Of a stretch of 50,219 bases of DNA, positions 18,095 through 27,372 are shown piece after piece; position 1 is the stretch's first letter; each line of letters opens with the position of its first letter. Made by a program: the position numbers and the translations under genes. The DNA is from Methanothermococcus sp. Its GTDB lineage: Archaea > AGJL01 > Methanococci > Methanococcales > Methanococcaceae. The stretch is from the NCBI RefSeq assembly GCF_015523155.1, contig NZ_WAKW01000055.1:1-50219 (forward strand), read 5' to 3'. The notes under the pieces were generated by a model. The model searched no databases. It was not told where the DNA came from and saw only the letters and a list, made by a program, of their open reading frames with translations.

Positions 18095-19228
18095 ATGAAA
18101 ATCATTACCGAGGGAAACACAAAATTAAAAGTTCCAAAGGATAGGACTCTGTCAAAAAAGGACAAAATATTTTACAATCCAATAATGGAAATCAACCGAG
18201 ATATTTCTGTTTCGGTAATTCAGAGTTTCTTAAACAATTACAAAAGGGATGAATTTATAATATGCGACCCATTAGGTGGAAGCGGTGCAAGAGGATTAAG
18301 ATATGCTAAGGAATTAAAAAACCCTTCTGGAACTGTAAAGATAGTAATTGGAGATATAAATCCAAATGCTGTAAAATTGGCAAAGGAAAACCTAAAAGTA
18401 AATGAACTGGATAATGTGGAAATCATACATAAGGATGCCAATGTTCTTCTTTCAGAGAATTTCAGAACATTCAATGTGGTGGATTTAGACCCCTTCGGTT
18501 CTCCCAACCCATATATCGACAGTGCTGTAAGGAGTTGCATTACAAAAAACGGGATTTTATGCATGACTGCCACAGATACGGCGGTTTTGTGCGGAGCTTA
18601 TAAAAAGGCATGCATTAGAAACTACGATGCTATTCCATTAAAAGGCGATAAGGAATTAGCTATAAGGTTGTTAATTGGATACGCCATAAGGGTGGCATCT
18701 AAATACGATATAGGACTTAGACCTATTTTCTCACATATTACAGACCATTATGCCAGAACTTTCTTAATTACTGAGAGGGGAGCAAAGAAGGCGGATGAGG
18801 CTGTTAAAAAATTAGGATATATCAAGGTTGTTAATGAAGAAAAGATTGTAAAAACCCGTGATGAAGGATTTGAAAAAGGATTTGGAGGGTTGTTTTATTT
18901 AGATGAAATAAACGATTTAAATATTGTAAATGGTGCATTAGAAGTTGCAGATGATAGAAACTACTCAGAGAGGAGCAGAAAGATTATAAAAACCATATCT
19001 GAGGAATGCCAAATAAACCAAATCGGGTGCTATGATATTCATGAAATTTGTAGTTTTATAAAGGAGCTCGTGCCACCAATAAATGATTTAATGGATGGGT
19101 TAAAACAGAATGGATTTAAAGTATCGCGAACTCATCACAATCCAAACGGCATTAAAACCAATGGAAAAATCGTTGATATTGTTGAATGGATTTGCGAATA
19201 TAATAAAAATAACATAAAAAATAAATAA
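18095..19228 (+). CDS. trm1: tRNA (guanine26-N2)-dimethyltransferase Trm1
   Basis: SAM-dependent enzyme making m2,2G at tRNA position 26. 377 residues from ATG 18095, placed by the GGTGA at 18086; an ATG at 18062 would add 11 residues but lacks a ribosome binding site. Conserved segments: EGNTKLKVPKD, FYNPIMEINRDISVSVI, DPLGGSGARGLRYA (SAM motif I variant), VDLDPFGSPNPYIDSA (catalytic motif), DTAVLCGAYKKACIRNY and HITDHYARTFL. The C-terminal domain ends in the family HHNPNGIKTN. A GAGCTC overlaps the Shine-Dalgarno/start interval. Convergent with the next gene, 24 bp between stops. Confidence 0.94.
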   Translation: MKIITEGNTKLKVPKDRTLSKKDKIFYNPIMEINRDISVSVIQSFLNNYKRDEFIICDPLGGSGARGLRYAKELKNPSGTVKIVIGDINPNAVKLAKENLKVNELDNVEIIHKDANVLLSENFRTFNVVDLDPFGSPNPYIDSAVRSCITKNGILCMTATDTAVLCGAYKKACIRNYDAIPLKGDKELAIRLLIGYAIRVASKYDIGLRPIFSHITDHYARTFLITERGAKKADEAVKKLGYIKVVNEEKIVKTRDEGFEKGFGGLFYLDEINDLNIVNGALEVADDRNYSERSRKIIKTISEECQINQIGCYDIHEICSFIKELVPPINDLMDGLKQNGFKVSRTHHNPNGIKTNGKIVDIVEWICEYNKNNIKNK

Positions 19229-19252
19229 TAAAATATAATAAATAGGAGTTAA

Positions 19253-19906
19253 TTAGATAACTCTTCCCTTTACTTTATTTATATCAAATTTTGCAGTATC
19301 TGCAATTGTCATAACTGCAATCACCCCAGCCTGTATGGGATCAGTAATCACTAAATCAGCTACTTTTGGAACACTCCCAAACATATTTAGAGATATAACA
19401 TATATGCCTGTTTTTTCTTTAAGTTTTTTTACGGCTTCCGTTATTTTTCCACCCATTAGAGAACCTGCAAGAACCAAAAGCCCCACTCTTGGAAGTTTTT
19501 CAACAGATAAAACTGCATCGGCTAAATTATCCTCTCCAACTACTGGCATTGTATCGATACTTATTCTTTCTCCCCTTATATTATGTCGATCTGCTTCACT
19601 TATTGCCCCAAGTGCAACCTGTGAAACCTGAGCTCCCCCACCTATAATAATTATTCTTTTACCAAATATTTTTTTAAGTGTGTTATGAACCTCCACCTCT
19701 TTTATGCAATCCATTGATTTTATTGTATTTACAAGGAATTTTTCATCATCTATATTCTCTATTTCCATATAAATTAATCCACTATTGTCATTCTTTACAA
19801 ATTGCTGAGTATAAAGTATATTTCCGCCTAATTTTGAAATAATGCCTGTTAATTTGTGTAAGACTCCTATTTTGTTGTCTGCCATAACAGTCAGTCCAAT
19901 TTCCAT
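19253..19906 (-). CDS. ACT-domain protein (DUF5612-type) of methanogens
   Basis: 217 residues. The N-terminal ACT domain ([34 protein letters not shown]) is of the ligand-binding regulatory kind that senses amino acids. It is followed by a Rossmann-like C-terminal region ([53 protein letters not shown]). The combination matches the archaeal DUF5612 family. No enzyme activity is known to me; a metabolite-sensing role is the reasonable guess. The start is ATG at 19906 after AAGGT. About 43 bp downstream of htpX on the same strand, so the two may be cotranscribed. Confidence 0.65.
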   Translation of the reverse strand: MEIGLTVMADNKIGVLHKLTGIISKLGGNILYTQQFVKNDNSGLIYMEIENIDDEKFLVNTIKSMDCIKEVEVHNTLKKIFGKRIIIIGGGAQVSQVALGAISEADRHNIRGERISIDTMPVVGEDNLADAVLSVEKLPRVGLLVLAGSLMGGKITEAVKKLKEKTGIYVISLNMFGSVPKVADLVITDPIQAGVIAVMTIADTAKFDINKVKGRVI

Positions 19907-19948
19907 ATTTTTACCTTCTTTTAAATTTATTATATAATATAATATTTA

Positions 19949-20806
19949 TTACTTCAAGTATCTTGGGTTTCTGGCCATCTCCATTAATCTTTCTATCCTT
20001 TCCTCTGTTGGTGGATGCGTTGAAAACAATTTTAGCAGACTTTCTCTTTTAAATGGATTTACTATGAACATATGCTCTGTTGCAGGATTTCCATGTTCCA
20101 ATGGATATAGACTTACGCCTCTTTCAAGCTTTGCAAGGGCATTTGCAAGATACACAGGATTTGAATATTTTGCACCGCCCTCATCAGCATAAAATTCTCT
20201 CTGTCTGGAAATTGCAAATTGTATAATGGTCGCAGCAATTGGAGCTAGTATCACAAACAATATTGAACCTATGAATGTCAGTGGATTATCTTCATCGTCT
20301 CTTCCAAACCCAAACAACAAACCCCATTGGAGCATATTTGCAAGATACACTATAGCACCAGCTATTACGGCAACGATAGAGCTTATCAATATATCCCTAT
20401 GTTTTATATGGCTTATCTCATGGGCAATTACACCTTCGAGCTCCTGTGGAGTTAATAAATTTAATATGCCTGTTGTGACTGCAACCACTGCATGTTTTGA
20501 GTCCCTACCTGTTGCAAATGCATTTGGTGTTGGGGTATCTACTATTGCAACTTTTGGTTTTGGGATACCTGCTCGCCTTGCTACATTTTCAACAATTCTG
20601 TGAATAGTAGGAGCTTCGCTTTCATCCACGATTCTTGCACCATAACTCATCAATACTATTTTATCGCTGAGGAAGTAGGCTATTAGATTTGGTATTAAAG
20701 CAATTATTATTGCTATCAATGGATGAATATGAAAGAGCATACAGGCTCCATATAATATACCAGTTAATAGTGCCATTAGCAATACTGTTTTTAATGTAGC
20801 CAACAT
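19949..20806 (-). CDS. htpX: Membrane metalloprotease HtpX
   Basis: Zn-dependent membrane endopeptidase (M48B) for quality control of damaged membrane proteins. 285 residues. Two N-terminal membrane helices (LKTVLLMALLTGILYGACML and IAIIIALIPNLIAYFL), the cytosolic segment with TPTPNAFATGRDSKHAVVAV, the active-site motif VIAHEISHIKHRD (HExxH with a Ser), two more helices and QREFYADEGGAKYS carrying the third zinc ligand Glu. The start is ATG at 20806, directly after AGGAGGTATCC, a strong ribosome binding site. Divergent from gap across about 250 bp of AT-rich DNA. Confidence 0.94.
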   Translation of the reverse strand: MLATLKTVLLMALLTGILYGACMLFHIHPLIAIIIALIPNLIAYFLSDKIVLMSYGARIVDESEAPTIHRIVENVARRAGIPKPKVAIVDTPTPNAFATGRDSKHAVVAVTTGILNLLTPQELEGVIAHEISHIKHRDILISSIVAVIAGAIVYLANMLQWGLLFGFGRDDEDNPLTFIGSILFVILAPIAATIIQFAISRQREFYADEGGAKYSNPVYLANALAKLERGVSLYPLEHGNPATEHMFIVNPFKRESLLKLFSTHPPTEERIERLMEMARNPRYLK

Positions 20807-21055
20807 AGGATACCTCCTATTTTTTTAATTTTTATGTTATTCACATAATAATAAAATTTTATAATTCTATATTTAAGTATAAACTTTTCCATAATAATAT
20901 ATTTCATCAAAAATATTATATACTTAAAATATAATAATATTCATATAAATTTAATTAGGTATATTATAAAAGTTTAATAATATAAATTTTATAGTTCAAT
21001 AAATATATTTTATATATTTTTATATTTTTATTTATAAAATAATGGGGTTGATAAA
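20807..21055. promoter_or_regulatory. AT-rich divergent promoter region between htpX and gap
   Basis: This 249-bp gap must hold the promoters of both divergent genes. It is almost pure A+T. An imperfect inverted repeat, TATATTTAAGTATA near 20868 and TATACTTAAAATATA near 20930, differs from a perfect match by one base insertion. No RNA gene or open frame is seen. Individual TATA boxes cannot be singled out with confidence in such sequence. Confidence 0.35.
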
Positions 21056-22078
21056 ATGGCAAAGGTTTTAATAAATGGTTATGGTTCAATAGGTAAAAGA
21101 GTAGCTGATGCAGTTTCAAAACAAAAAGATATGGAAGTTATCGGCGTCACAAAAACAAAACCCGATTTTGAAGCAAGAATGGCTGTCGATAAAGGATATA
21201 AGTTATATGCTGCCATTCCTGAGAGAAAATCTCTATTTGAGGAAAAAGGAGTAGATATTGAAGGAACAATATTTGATGTAATAGAGGATGCAGATATTGT
21301 TGTAGATTGTGCTCCGGGGGGAATAGGAAAGGATAATTTGGAAAATATATATAAAAAATATAAAGTAAAAGCCATACTTCAAGGTGGTGAAAAAGCACAA
21401 TATGTGGAAGATAATTTTAATGCCCTTTGGAGTTACGATAGATGTTATGGTAAAGATTATATAAGGACGGTATCCTGCAATACCACAGGATTATGTAGAA
21501 CTTTATATGCTATAAATTCAGCCACTGATATTGTAAAAGCAAGAGTAGTTTTAATAAGAAGAGGAGCAGACCCAAACGATGCAAAAAGGGGACCAATAAA
21601 CGCAATAGTTCCAAATCCACCAACTATTCCCTCCCACCATGGTCCAGATGTGTGCTCTGTGGTTCCAGAACTCGATGGTAAAATAATTACTTCCGCGGTA
21701 ATAGTTCCTACAACACTGATGCACATGCATTCGTTAATGGTGGAAACCACGGGAACAACAAAAGACGATATAATTGATGCTATTGAGAAAACTCCAAGGG
21801 TATTTATGGTAAGTGCAGAAGAGGGTTTAAACTCAACCGCTACAATCATTGAATTTGCAAGAGATTTGGGAAGGGTTAGATATGATTTGAATGAGATAGC
21901 TATATGGAAAGAAAGTATAAATGTAGTAGATAATGAATTGTTTTTAATGCAGGCAGTCCATCAAGAAAGCGATGTAATTCCTGAAAATGTAGATTGTATA
22001 AGGTCGATGTTGCAGATGGAAGATGACAACATGAAATCTATTGAAATGACAAACAAAGCTATGGGATTAATGAAATAA
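21056..22078 (+). CDS. gap: Glyceraldehyde-3-phosphate dehydrogenase, archaeal type II
   Basis: Phosphorylating GAPDH of the archaeal class, interconverting glyceraldehyde 3-phosphate and 1,3-bisphosphoglycerate with NAD(P); mainly gluconeogenic in methanogens. 340 residues, usual for the class. N-terminal Rossmann motif [18 protein letters not shown], catalytic Cys in [13 protein letters not shown], then [20 protein letters not shown] and [15 protein letters not shown], all typical of archaeal GAPDH. The start is ATG at 21056 after GGGGTTGAT. Monocistronic by context. Confidence 0.95.
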   Translation: MAKVLINGYGSIGKRVADAVSKQKDMEVIGVTKTKPDFEARMAVDKGYKLYAAIPERKSLFEEKGVDIEGTIFDVIEDADIVVDCAPGGIGKDNLENIYKKYKVKAILQGGEKAQYVEDNFNALWSYDRCYGKDYIRTVSCNTTGLCRTLYAINSATDIVKARVVLIRRGADPNDAKRGPINAIVPNPPTIPSHHGPDVCSVVPELDGKIITSAVIVPTTLMHMHSLMVETTGTTKDDIIDAIEKTPRVFMVSAEEGLNSTATIIEFARDLGRVRYDLNEIAIWKESINVVDNELFLMQAVHQESDVIPENVDCIRSMLQMEDDNMKSIEMTNKAMGLMK

Positions 22079-22149
22079 TTATAACAATAAATGAAAATTA
22101 TGTTTATTTAATAATTACCACATTTAATTTTTAATAAGTGTAAGTATGC

Positions 22150-22210
22150 ATATGTGTATAATTTATATATTGCCGTCTACACATACAATTATATAATATT
22201 ATACACATAT
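22150..22210. promoter_or_regulatory. 13-bp inverted repeat with an extra half-site upstream of the 22273 gene
   Basis: ATATGTGTATAAT (22150-22162) and ATTATACACATAT (22198-22210) are perfect 13-bp inverted copies 35 bp apart. A third, degenerate half-site, ACACATACAATTATATAAT, starts near 22180 between them. The block sits 60-120 bp before the ATG at 22273 and about 70 bp after gap. It could be an operator array or a large hairpin; the G/C bases inside the arms make a chance match less likely than for plain AT runs. Confidence 0.45.
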
Positions 22211-22272
22211 AATTGCACCTAACTACTTCACATGTTTCAAAATAAATGTAAAAGGAATATTTGGGGGAATTT

Positions 22273-22818
22273 ATGAAAGTTCTTGACCAAGATACTTTAA
22301 ATAACATTGTAAATAGCAATATATCACCTCAGCAGTTTATCTGTGCCTCATTGTTAGGTATGATAGCAGAATTCATAACTGAGCCACAAGAAATCATAGA
22401 TGTAGTAGCAAAGGTAATTGGACCTAATCTATATGAGATATTAAAATCTGGGGAGCATATAAAGGATAACTATTCGAATTTTAAAGATTTTGTTATGGAT
22501 ATAAATAGGGCATTAGATATTTGTGATAGATTAGATGTAATTTCAAATGGTGATGTCCTTGAAATTCAAATTCATCAAAAAGCTAACGGTTGCAGGTATT
22601 GCCCAAAAAATATTGGAGGAGCTGAATTGGATGGTGATGGATGTCCATTACCGATGTTATTTGAAGTTATGGGGAAGAAAGCAGGTTTTAATTATGTAGC
22701 AATTAGGGGAGAAAATGGATATTTAACTAAGGAAAATAGAACATGTAAAATAAGATACCATATACCAAATCAGAGCGAATACGAAGAAGTTCTGAAAAAA
22801 ATAAGAGCATATAGATAG
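22273..22818 (+). CDS. Conserved-looking protein of unknown function with Cys pairs
   Basis: 181 residues from ATG 22273, with GGGGGAAT upstream; a TTG at 22261 is an alternative start 4 codons earlier. The N-terminal two thirds look helical ([37 protein letters not shown]). The C-terminal part has four Cys in [21 protein letters not shown] and ENRTCKIRY, a plausible metal or Fe-S site, and ends [21 protein letters not shown] do not recognise the family. The upstream inverted-repeat block suggests regulated expression. Separated from the downstream nth by only 40 bp on the same strand, so cotranscription is possible. Confidence 0.6.
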   Translation: MKVLDQDTLNNIVNSNISPQQFICASLLGMIAEFITEPQEIIDVVAKVIGPNLYEILKSGEHIKDNYSNFKDFVMDINRALDICDRLDVISNGDVLEIQIHQKANGCRYCPKNIGGAELDGDGCPLPMLFEVMGKKAGFNYVAIRGENGYLTKENRTCKIRYHIPNQSEYEEVLKKIRAYR

Positions 22819-22858
22819 TATATATACTTATTTAATTATTTTTTATAAAAGTGAAAAT

Positions 22859-23947
22859 ATGCATAATATTAAAAATAAAAATAATTCAAATTTCCAGAGA
22901 TTTTTAGATACATTATATAAAAAATTAAACAAAAACCCTGCGGTTGAAGAAATATCAAAACAAGTTGAAGATGCAGAAACTAAGGCATTTAAAGTTCTTA
23001 TATCTACTGTTTTAAGTGCAAGGACAAAGGATGAAACCACATCAGAGGTTTCAAAGCGATTATTTAAAAAAATAAAAAACACAGATGATTTACTAAATAT
23101 AGACCAGAATGAATTAGAAAAACTTATTTACCCTGTTGGATTTTACAAAACTAAGGCAAAATATTTAAAAGATTTAGCAAAGATTGTAAAAAACGAATAT
23201 GGTGGAAAAATACCCAACAAATTGGAAGATTTAACAAAACTTCCGGGCGTTGGGAGAAAAACAGCGAATTTAGTAATCACTCTCGCATTTGATGATTATG
23301 GAATATGTGTAGATACCCATGTTCATAGGATTTGCAACAGATGGGAGTATGTAAATACTGAAAACCCTGATGAAACAGAAATAGAATTGAGAAAAAAACT
23401 TCCAAAAAAATATTGGAAAATTATAAATAATTTATTGGTGGTTTATGGAAGGGAAGTTTGCTCCCCAATTCCAAAATGTGATAAATGTTTTAATGAAATT
23501 AAAGAAACCTGCCCATATTATGAAAAATTAAAGTATTTTAGCGAAATTTTAGAGCAGTATAATTTTAAGAAGGTTTCAAAAAATAACATTCCAAATGAAA
23601 AAGGAACCTACATTTTAAAAATAAAATTAAATAATTCAAAAAATATAACCTTTGGAAAAAACAGAATGGAACGATTTAAAAAAGGATATTATTTTTATGT
23701 TGGCTCTGCAATGGGAAATTCTAATAATTTAAAAAGTAGAATAGGGCGACATTTAAAAGATGATAAAAAAATGCATTGGCATATTGATTATTTATTAAAA
23801 CACGGGACTATAAAAGAGATTTATATATCAAATGACCCCGTTGAGTGTGATGTATCAAAGGATTTGATGAAAATGTTTGATTTTGTTGAAGGTTTTGGGA
23901 GCTCCGACTGTAAATGTAAAAGCCATTTGTTTTATTTGAAACCTTAA
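22859..23947 (+). CDS. nth: Endonuclease III fused to a C-terminal DUF123 (GIY-YIG-like) domain
   Basis: Two-domain DNA repair protein of 362 residues. Residues ~1-215 are endonuclease [21 protein letters not shown], the helix-hairpin-helix [18 protein letters not shown] followed by [13 protein letters not shown] (catalytic Asp), and a Cys cluster [18 protein letters not shown] close to the [4Fe-4S] loop pattern. Residues ~235-362 are DUF123: [40 protein letters not shown] and [11 protein letters not shown], ending in a Cys-containing DCKCKSH. DUF123 is related to GIY-YIG nucleases and occurs alone or next to nth in other archaea. The fusion suggests base-excision repair coupled to a second nuclease-like activity. 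ATG at 22859 follows GTGAAAAT. Confidence 0.9.
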   Translation: MHNIKNKNNSNFQRFLDTLYKKLNKNPAVEEISKQVEDAETKAFKVLISTVLSARTKDETTSEVSKRLFKKIKNTDDLLNIDQNELEKLIYPVGFYKTKAKYLKDLAKIVKNEYGGKIPNKLEDLTKLPGVGRKTANLVITLAFDDYGICVDTHVHRICNRWEYVNTENPDETEIELRKKLPKKYWKIINNLLVVYGREVCSPIPKCDKCFNEIKETCPYYEKLKYFSEILEQYNFKKVSKNNIPNEKGTYILKIKLNNSKNITFGKNRMERFKKGYYFYVGSAMGNSNNLKSRIGRHLKDDKKMHWHIDYLLKHGTIKEIYISNDPVECDVSKDLMKMFDFVEGFGSSDCKCKSHLFYLKP

Positions 23948-24009
23948 TTATCTACTTTTTTTATATCTTTTTTATGTGTCTTTTTATTTTTTTATTTATA
24001 ATTTAAATT

Positions 24010-24870
24010 TTATAATTTTATTCTTCTCTGAGCTCGCCTATTAGCCCAGCATTGAATACATATTCCAACTGGTAATGATGCGGTATGACATCCCATTATT
24101 TCAATAAATACATCAAGTGCGGTTATTTTTCCTCCAAGTCCCATGGCTCCAATACCTAATTTATTTATATCCTCTAAGAGCTCTATTTCCAACTTTGCTA
24201 TATCTTTATCTTTGTGTCTTTCACCTATTTTTCTTAAAAGTGCCTTTTTTGCAAGTTTTAATGATAAATCAGCAGTTCCGCCAATACCCACACCTAAAAG
24301 TATTGGAGGGCATGGTTTTCCACCTGCATTGGCAACAGTTTCAAGGATAAAGTTCTTTATACCATTTATTCCCTCAGCAGGAGTTAGCATCTTTAAAGCA
24401 CTCATATTCTCGCTTCCTGCACCTTTTGGAAAAACTGTTATTTCTATTTCTCCATCTAAATTTTCATCAAATTCAAAATTTATAAACGGAGCTCCGAGAC
24501 CAACATTTGTTTTTAAATTTTCCCTGTTAAGTGGGTGAACAACATTTGGTCTTAAAGGAACCTCCTCTGTTGCTTTTTTTACTCCTTCTTTGATTTTATC
24601 AATTATACATATAATATCCGATGAATTGATGTTTCTGCCTATCTTTAAAAACACTATTGGAACGCCAGTGTCCTGACACATTGGGATGTTTTTTTCCTCT
24701 GCAATTTCTATATTTTCCACAATTGCCTTTAAGGTATTTTTAGATAATTCATTTTCTTCTTTTTCAACTGATTCGATTAAAGCATTTTTAACATCCTGTG
24801 GGAGAGTTATTGTTGCCTCTTTAAATAATTCAACTACAATATTGGAAATTTTTTCAATATCGCCATTCAT
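24010..24870 (-). CDS. fumA: Fumarate hydratase class I, alpha subunit
   Basis: Large/alpha subunit of the two-subunit class I (Fe-S) fumarase, hydrating fumarate to malate. 286 residues. Three likely [4Fe-4S] Cys: PMCQDTGVPIVF, GGKPCPPILLGVGIGG and the C-terminal GICIQCWANRRAQRR. HPLNRENLKTNVGLGAPFI and FPKGAGSENMS are family signatures. Members also include L-tartrate dehydratase; fumarase fits the incomplete reductive TCA pathway of methanogens. The beta subunit gene is not in the window, as is common in Methanococcales. The start is ATG at 24870 with GGTGAT upstream. Confidence 0.88.
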   Translation of the reverse strand: MNGDIEKISNIVVELFKEATITLPQDVKNALIESVEKEENELSKNTLKAIVENIEIAEEKNIPMCQDTGVPIVFLKIGRNINSSDIICIIDKIKEGVKKATEEVPLRPNVVHPLNRENLKTNVGLGAPFINFEFDENLDGEIEITVFPKGAGSENMSALKMLTPAEGINGIKNFILETVANAGGKPCPPILLGVGIGGTADLSLKLAKKALLRKIGERHKDKDIAKLEIELLEDINKLGIGAMGLGGKITALDVFIEIMGCHTASLPVGICIQCWANRRAQRRIKL

Positions 24871-24996
24871 AAAATCACCAAAAATTAATAATAAAATAGA
24901 TAAAATAAAAGAGATAAAAAAGGGTAATAAATAATTATAACTATAACTTTAAAAATTTTAAGTTTATAATTAACTAAAATATAAAAATATATATAT

Positions 24997-25833
24997 TTAT
25001 TCTTTGAAATAAGATACTATATCTTTTTCAGTAATTATACCTATTAATTTTCCATCATTAACTACTGGGAGAGCTCCTATATTATTTTTGGTCATTACAT
25101 CCACAGTATCACACAATGAAGTATCTTTCTCAACAGTTAATATATCTTTCATCATTATATCTTTAATTCTAACATTTGTTATTTCCCTTACATTTCCAGT
25201 CTTCATATGATTAAATGTCCAATCACTACCTAAAAGTCTTATAAAATCAGTGGATGTTATCATACCCACCAATTTACCCTCAGAAATTACTGGCAACCTT
25301 CTAAATCCATTTCTCAACATAGTTCTTGCAACATCCTTTAACCTCTCTCCCGATGTAGCTACAACTGGATTTTCAGTCATATAATCATTTATTTTTTTGG
25401 ATTTATCTATTTTATCTCTTAAATATTTAATTATATCCCTTTCTGTTATTGTAGATATCAATTTATAATCCTTATCCACAACAGGCATACCTCCAACATT
25501 TTTTTCTATGAATAATGTAATTACTTCCTTCAACACTGCATTTTCCTTTACACATATGGGTTCATTAGTCATAATTTCCTTTACAGGTTCATTAATTGCG
25601 GCTAAAAGATTATGATTATGCTTTGATTTTACGAGGTTATACTTTGAACCTCCACCCATAAAATCTACTATATCCATAGAGGTTATAACACCCACAACTC
25701 TATTTGTTCCGGCATCTACAACGGTAATTCTTCTTGTGCCCTCTTCATTCATTGTAATTAATGCATCTCGTATGGTTGTTGTTGGATATACCTTAACTAT
25801 TTCTTTTCCTTTAACTATATTTTTTATTTTCAA
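24997..25833 (-). CDS. Four-CBS-domain protein
   Basis: 278 residues made of four CBS motifs in tandem (two Bateman modules) at about residues 5-65, 85-140, 150-205 and 220-278; repeated core patterns are GVITSMDIVDFM, STITERDIIKYL, GMITSTDFIRLL and GIITEKDIVSYF. Such proteins bind adenosyl ligands (AMP, ATP, SAM) and regulate partners. No effector domain is attached, so the target is unknown. A related two-CBS protein is encoded 194 bp away on the same strand. No ribosome binding site stronger than GAGGAT is seen upstream. Confidence 0.85.
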   Translation of the reverse strand: MKIKNIVKGKEIVKVYPTTTIRDALITMNEEGTRRITVVDAGTNRVVGVITSMDIVDFMGGGSKYNLVKSKHNHNLLAAINEPVKEIMTNEPICVKENAVLKEVITLFIEKNVGGMPVVDKDYKLISTITERDIIKYLRDKIDKSKKINDYMTENPVVATSGERLKDVARTMLRNGFRRLPVISEGKLVGMITSTDFIRLLGSDWTFNHMKTGNVREITNVRIKDIMMKDILTVEKDTSLCDTVDVMTKNNIGALPVVNDGKLIGIITEKDIVSYFKE

Positions 25834-26026
25834 ATTATCCCTCTGAGGATGATGATTTATATTATAATTAATGTAACGATTATATTATATTATTATAATA
25901 ATTTTTATTATTTATATATTATGAAAGAGAATAATAAATGTTTATATATTTCATAAAGATTTTTATCCCTCTGCAAAAAAAAAGAAAAAAAAGAAATGAA
26001 GTTAAATACTATAAATTTATAATTAA

Positions 26027-26590
26027 TTAGATATTGTCTTCATCCAAACAATTGTCGCATATATATCTCCCATTGATATATCTTACCATCCCCCGATTTC
26101 CGCATACCTCACATATTCCCTCTGTATATTCATCCTCCTTGTTGATTGTAGTTTGATAACCTCCTTCTCCTTTTATTTTGGAAACTTCAACAAGTATATC
26201 AAATAATTTTGGAGATATGCTTGTTATATCACTAACTGTAATTATACCCAATAATTCGTCGTTTTCTATTACAGGAAGCCTCTTAATTTTTTTCTCTGCC
26301 ATTATTTTTGCAGCATCCATTAGGGTTGCCTTCGGGGATATGTAGATAAGTTTTGGAGAAACAATTTCCTTAACAAGGACTTCTTTTGATTTTAAATTCC
26401 TTGCAACAATTTTTAAAACAAAGTCTTTTTCTGTTATAATACCAACTGGTTTCATCAAATCATTCACAACAACTAAACCGCCGATGCCCTTTGTTTTTAA
26501 GATATTTGCTGCATCATATGCCGTAGTATTTAGATTCACTGTCTCCACCGGGCTACTCATTGCTTCACTTACACTTACATTAATTTCCAT
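26027..26590 (-). CDS. Two-CBS-domain protein with C-terminal zinc ribbon
   Basis: 187 residues from the ATG at 26590, chosen because GGTGAT lies 4-5 bases upstream; two earlier in-frame starts would add 2-5 residues. Two CBS motifs (GIITEKDFVLKI, GIITVSDITSI) form one Bateman module. A linker then leads to a C-terminal four-Cys zinc ribbon CEVCGNRG and YICDNCL. The ribbon suggests nucleic-acid or protein contact controlled by an adenosyl ligand. Upstream of the four-CBS gene on the same strand, possibly a functional pair. Confidence 0.82.
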   Translation of the reverse strand: MEINVSVSEAMSSPVETVNLNTTAYDAANILKTKGIGGLVVVNDLMKPVGIITEKDFVLKIVARNLKSKEVLVKEIVSPKLIYISPKATLMDAAKIMAEKKIKRLPVIENDELLGIITVSDITSISPKLFDILVEVSKIKGEGGYQTTINKEDEYTEGICEVCGNRGMVRYINGRYICDNCLDEDNI

Positions 26591-26703
26591 AAACATCACC
26601 CACAATATTAAAAATTATATTTATATACATTATAATTCTTATATTTTATTTATATATCTTTTCATTTAATTATTATTTTTTTTAGTTAATAAAAATCTAA
26701 ATT

Positions 26704-27210
26704 CTAATGTTCCATAGTAGCTCGATAAGATGCCCCTTGTCCAATTCCCTCATTTACAGTGGTTTCTACCCAATAAATACTACTACTATTTAAGTTTAAT
26801 GCTTGTAATTCTTTTTTAATAATCTCGGCAAAATACTTTGAAAGTTCCTCTGCTGTGGTAGATGTTGTTGGTAAAATAGCTACATCTTCCAGTGGGATTT
26901 TATATTCTTTTACTTTTTCTCCTTTGCAGAATGTAAATTCTATATAATCACCATTTATACTGTAGGTTAGATTAGGATGATTTTCAGGAATTAAAAGCTT
27001 ATGGTCAAGTTTTCCACATATATCTTTTACTATCTTTTTTAATACCTTAAAATCGCAGATAAAACCGAATTCCCCAGAAGGAGCTCCGCATACTTTAACA
27101 TCCACATAATATGAATGACCATGAATTACTCCACATGTGTCGTGTCCAAATACAATATGTGCTGATGCAAATCTTAATCCAGCGTACATTCCATTTAACT
27201 CTAAAATCAT
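26704..27210 (-). CDS. 6-pyruvoyl-tetrahydropterin synthase / QueD family protein
   Basis: 168-residue T-fold enzyme. Zn ligands are visible as His in RFASAHIVFGHDT and HGHSYYVDV; GFICDFKVLKKIV and LDHKLLIPENHPN follow, and PTTSTTAEELSKYFAEII near the C-terminus carries the substrate-binding region before VNEG. The family includes QueD (6-carboxytetrahydropterin synthase, archaeosine/queuosine precursor) and PTPS; substrate is not decided here, though a QueD-like role in archaeosine synthesis is plausible. The start is ATG at 27210 after AGAGGAAAA. Between the CBS genes and the fwd operon, transcribed in the same direction with gaps of 110-160 bp. Confidence 0.8.
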   Translation of the reverse strand: MILELNGMYAGLRFASAHIVFGHDTCGVIHGHSYYVDVKVCGAPSGEFGFICDFKVLKKIVKDICGKLDHKLLIPENHPNLTYSINGDYIEFTFCKGEKVKEYKIPLEDVAILPTTSTTAEELSKYFAEIIKKELQALNLNSSSIYWVETTVNEGIGQGASYRATMEH

Positions 27211-27372
27211 TGTTTTCCTCTAAATTTTTTATATCTATATAATTATTAAATATATATTGATATTATATAATTATTTTATAAATTTATCGAAAATATACTT
27301 GAAAATATATATTATATAAAATTAAAAAAAATTGAAATTTAAAAATAAAGTTAAATATTATAATCCCGTACA

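Noticed and set aside
20868-20944. Operator between htpX and gap from TATATTTAAGTATA-type repeats
   Set aside because: Pure A/T arms with a one-base bulge in AT-rich DNA; too likely by chance to count as a separate finding.
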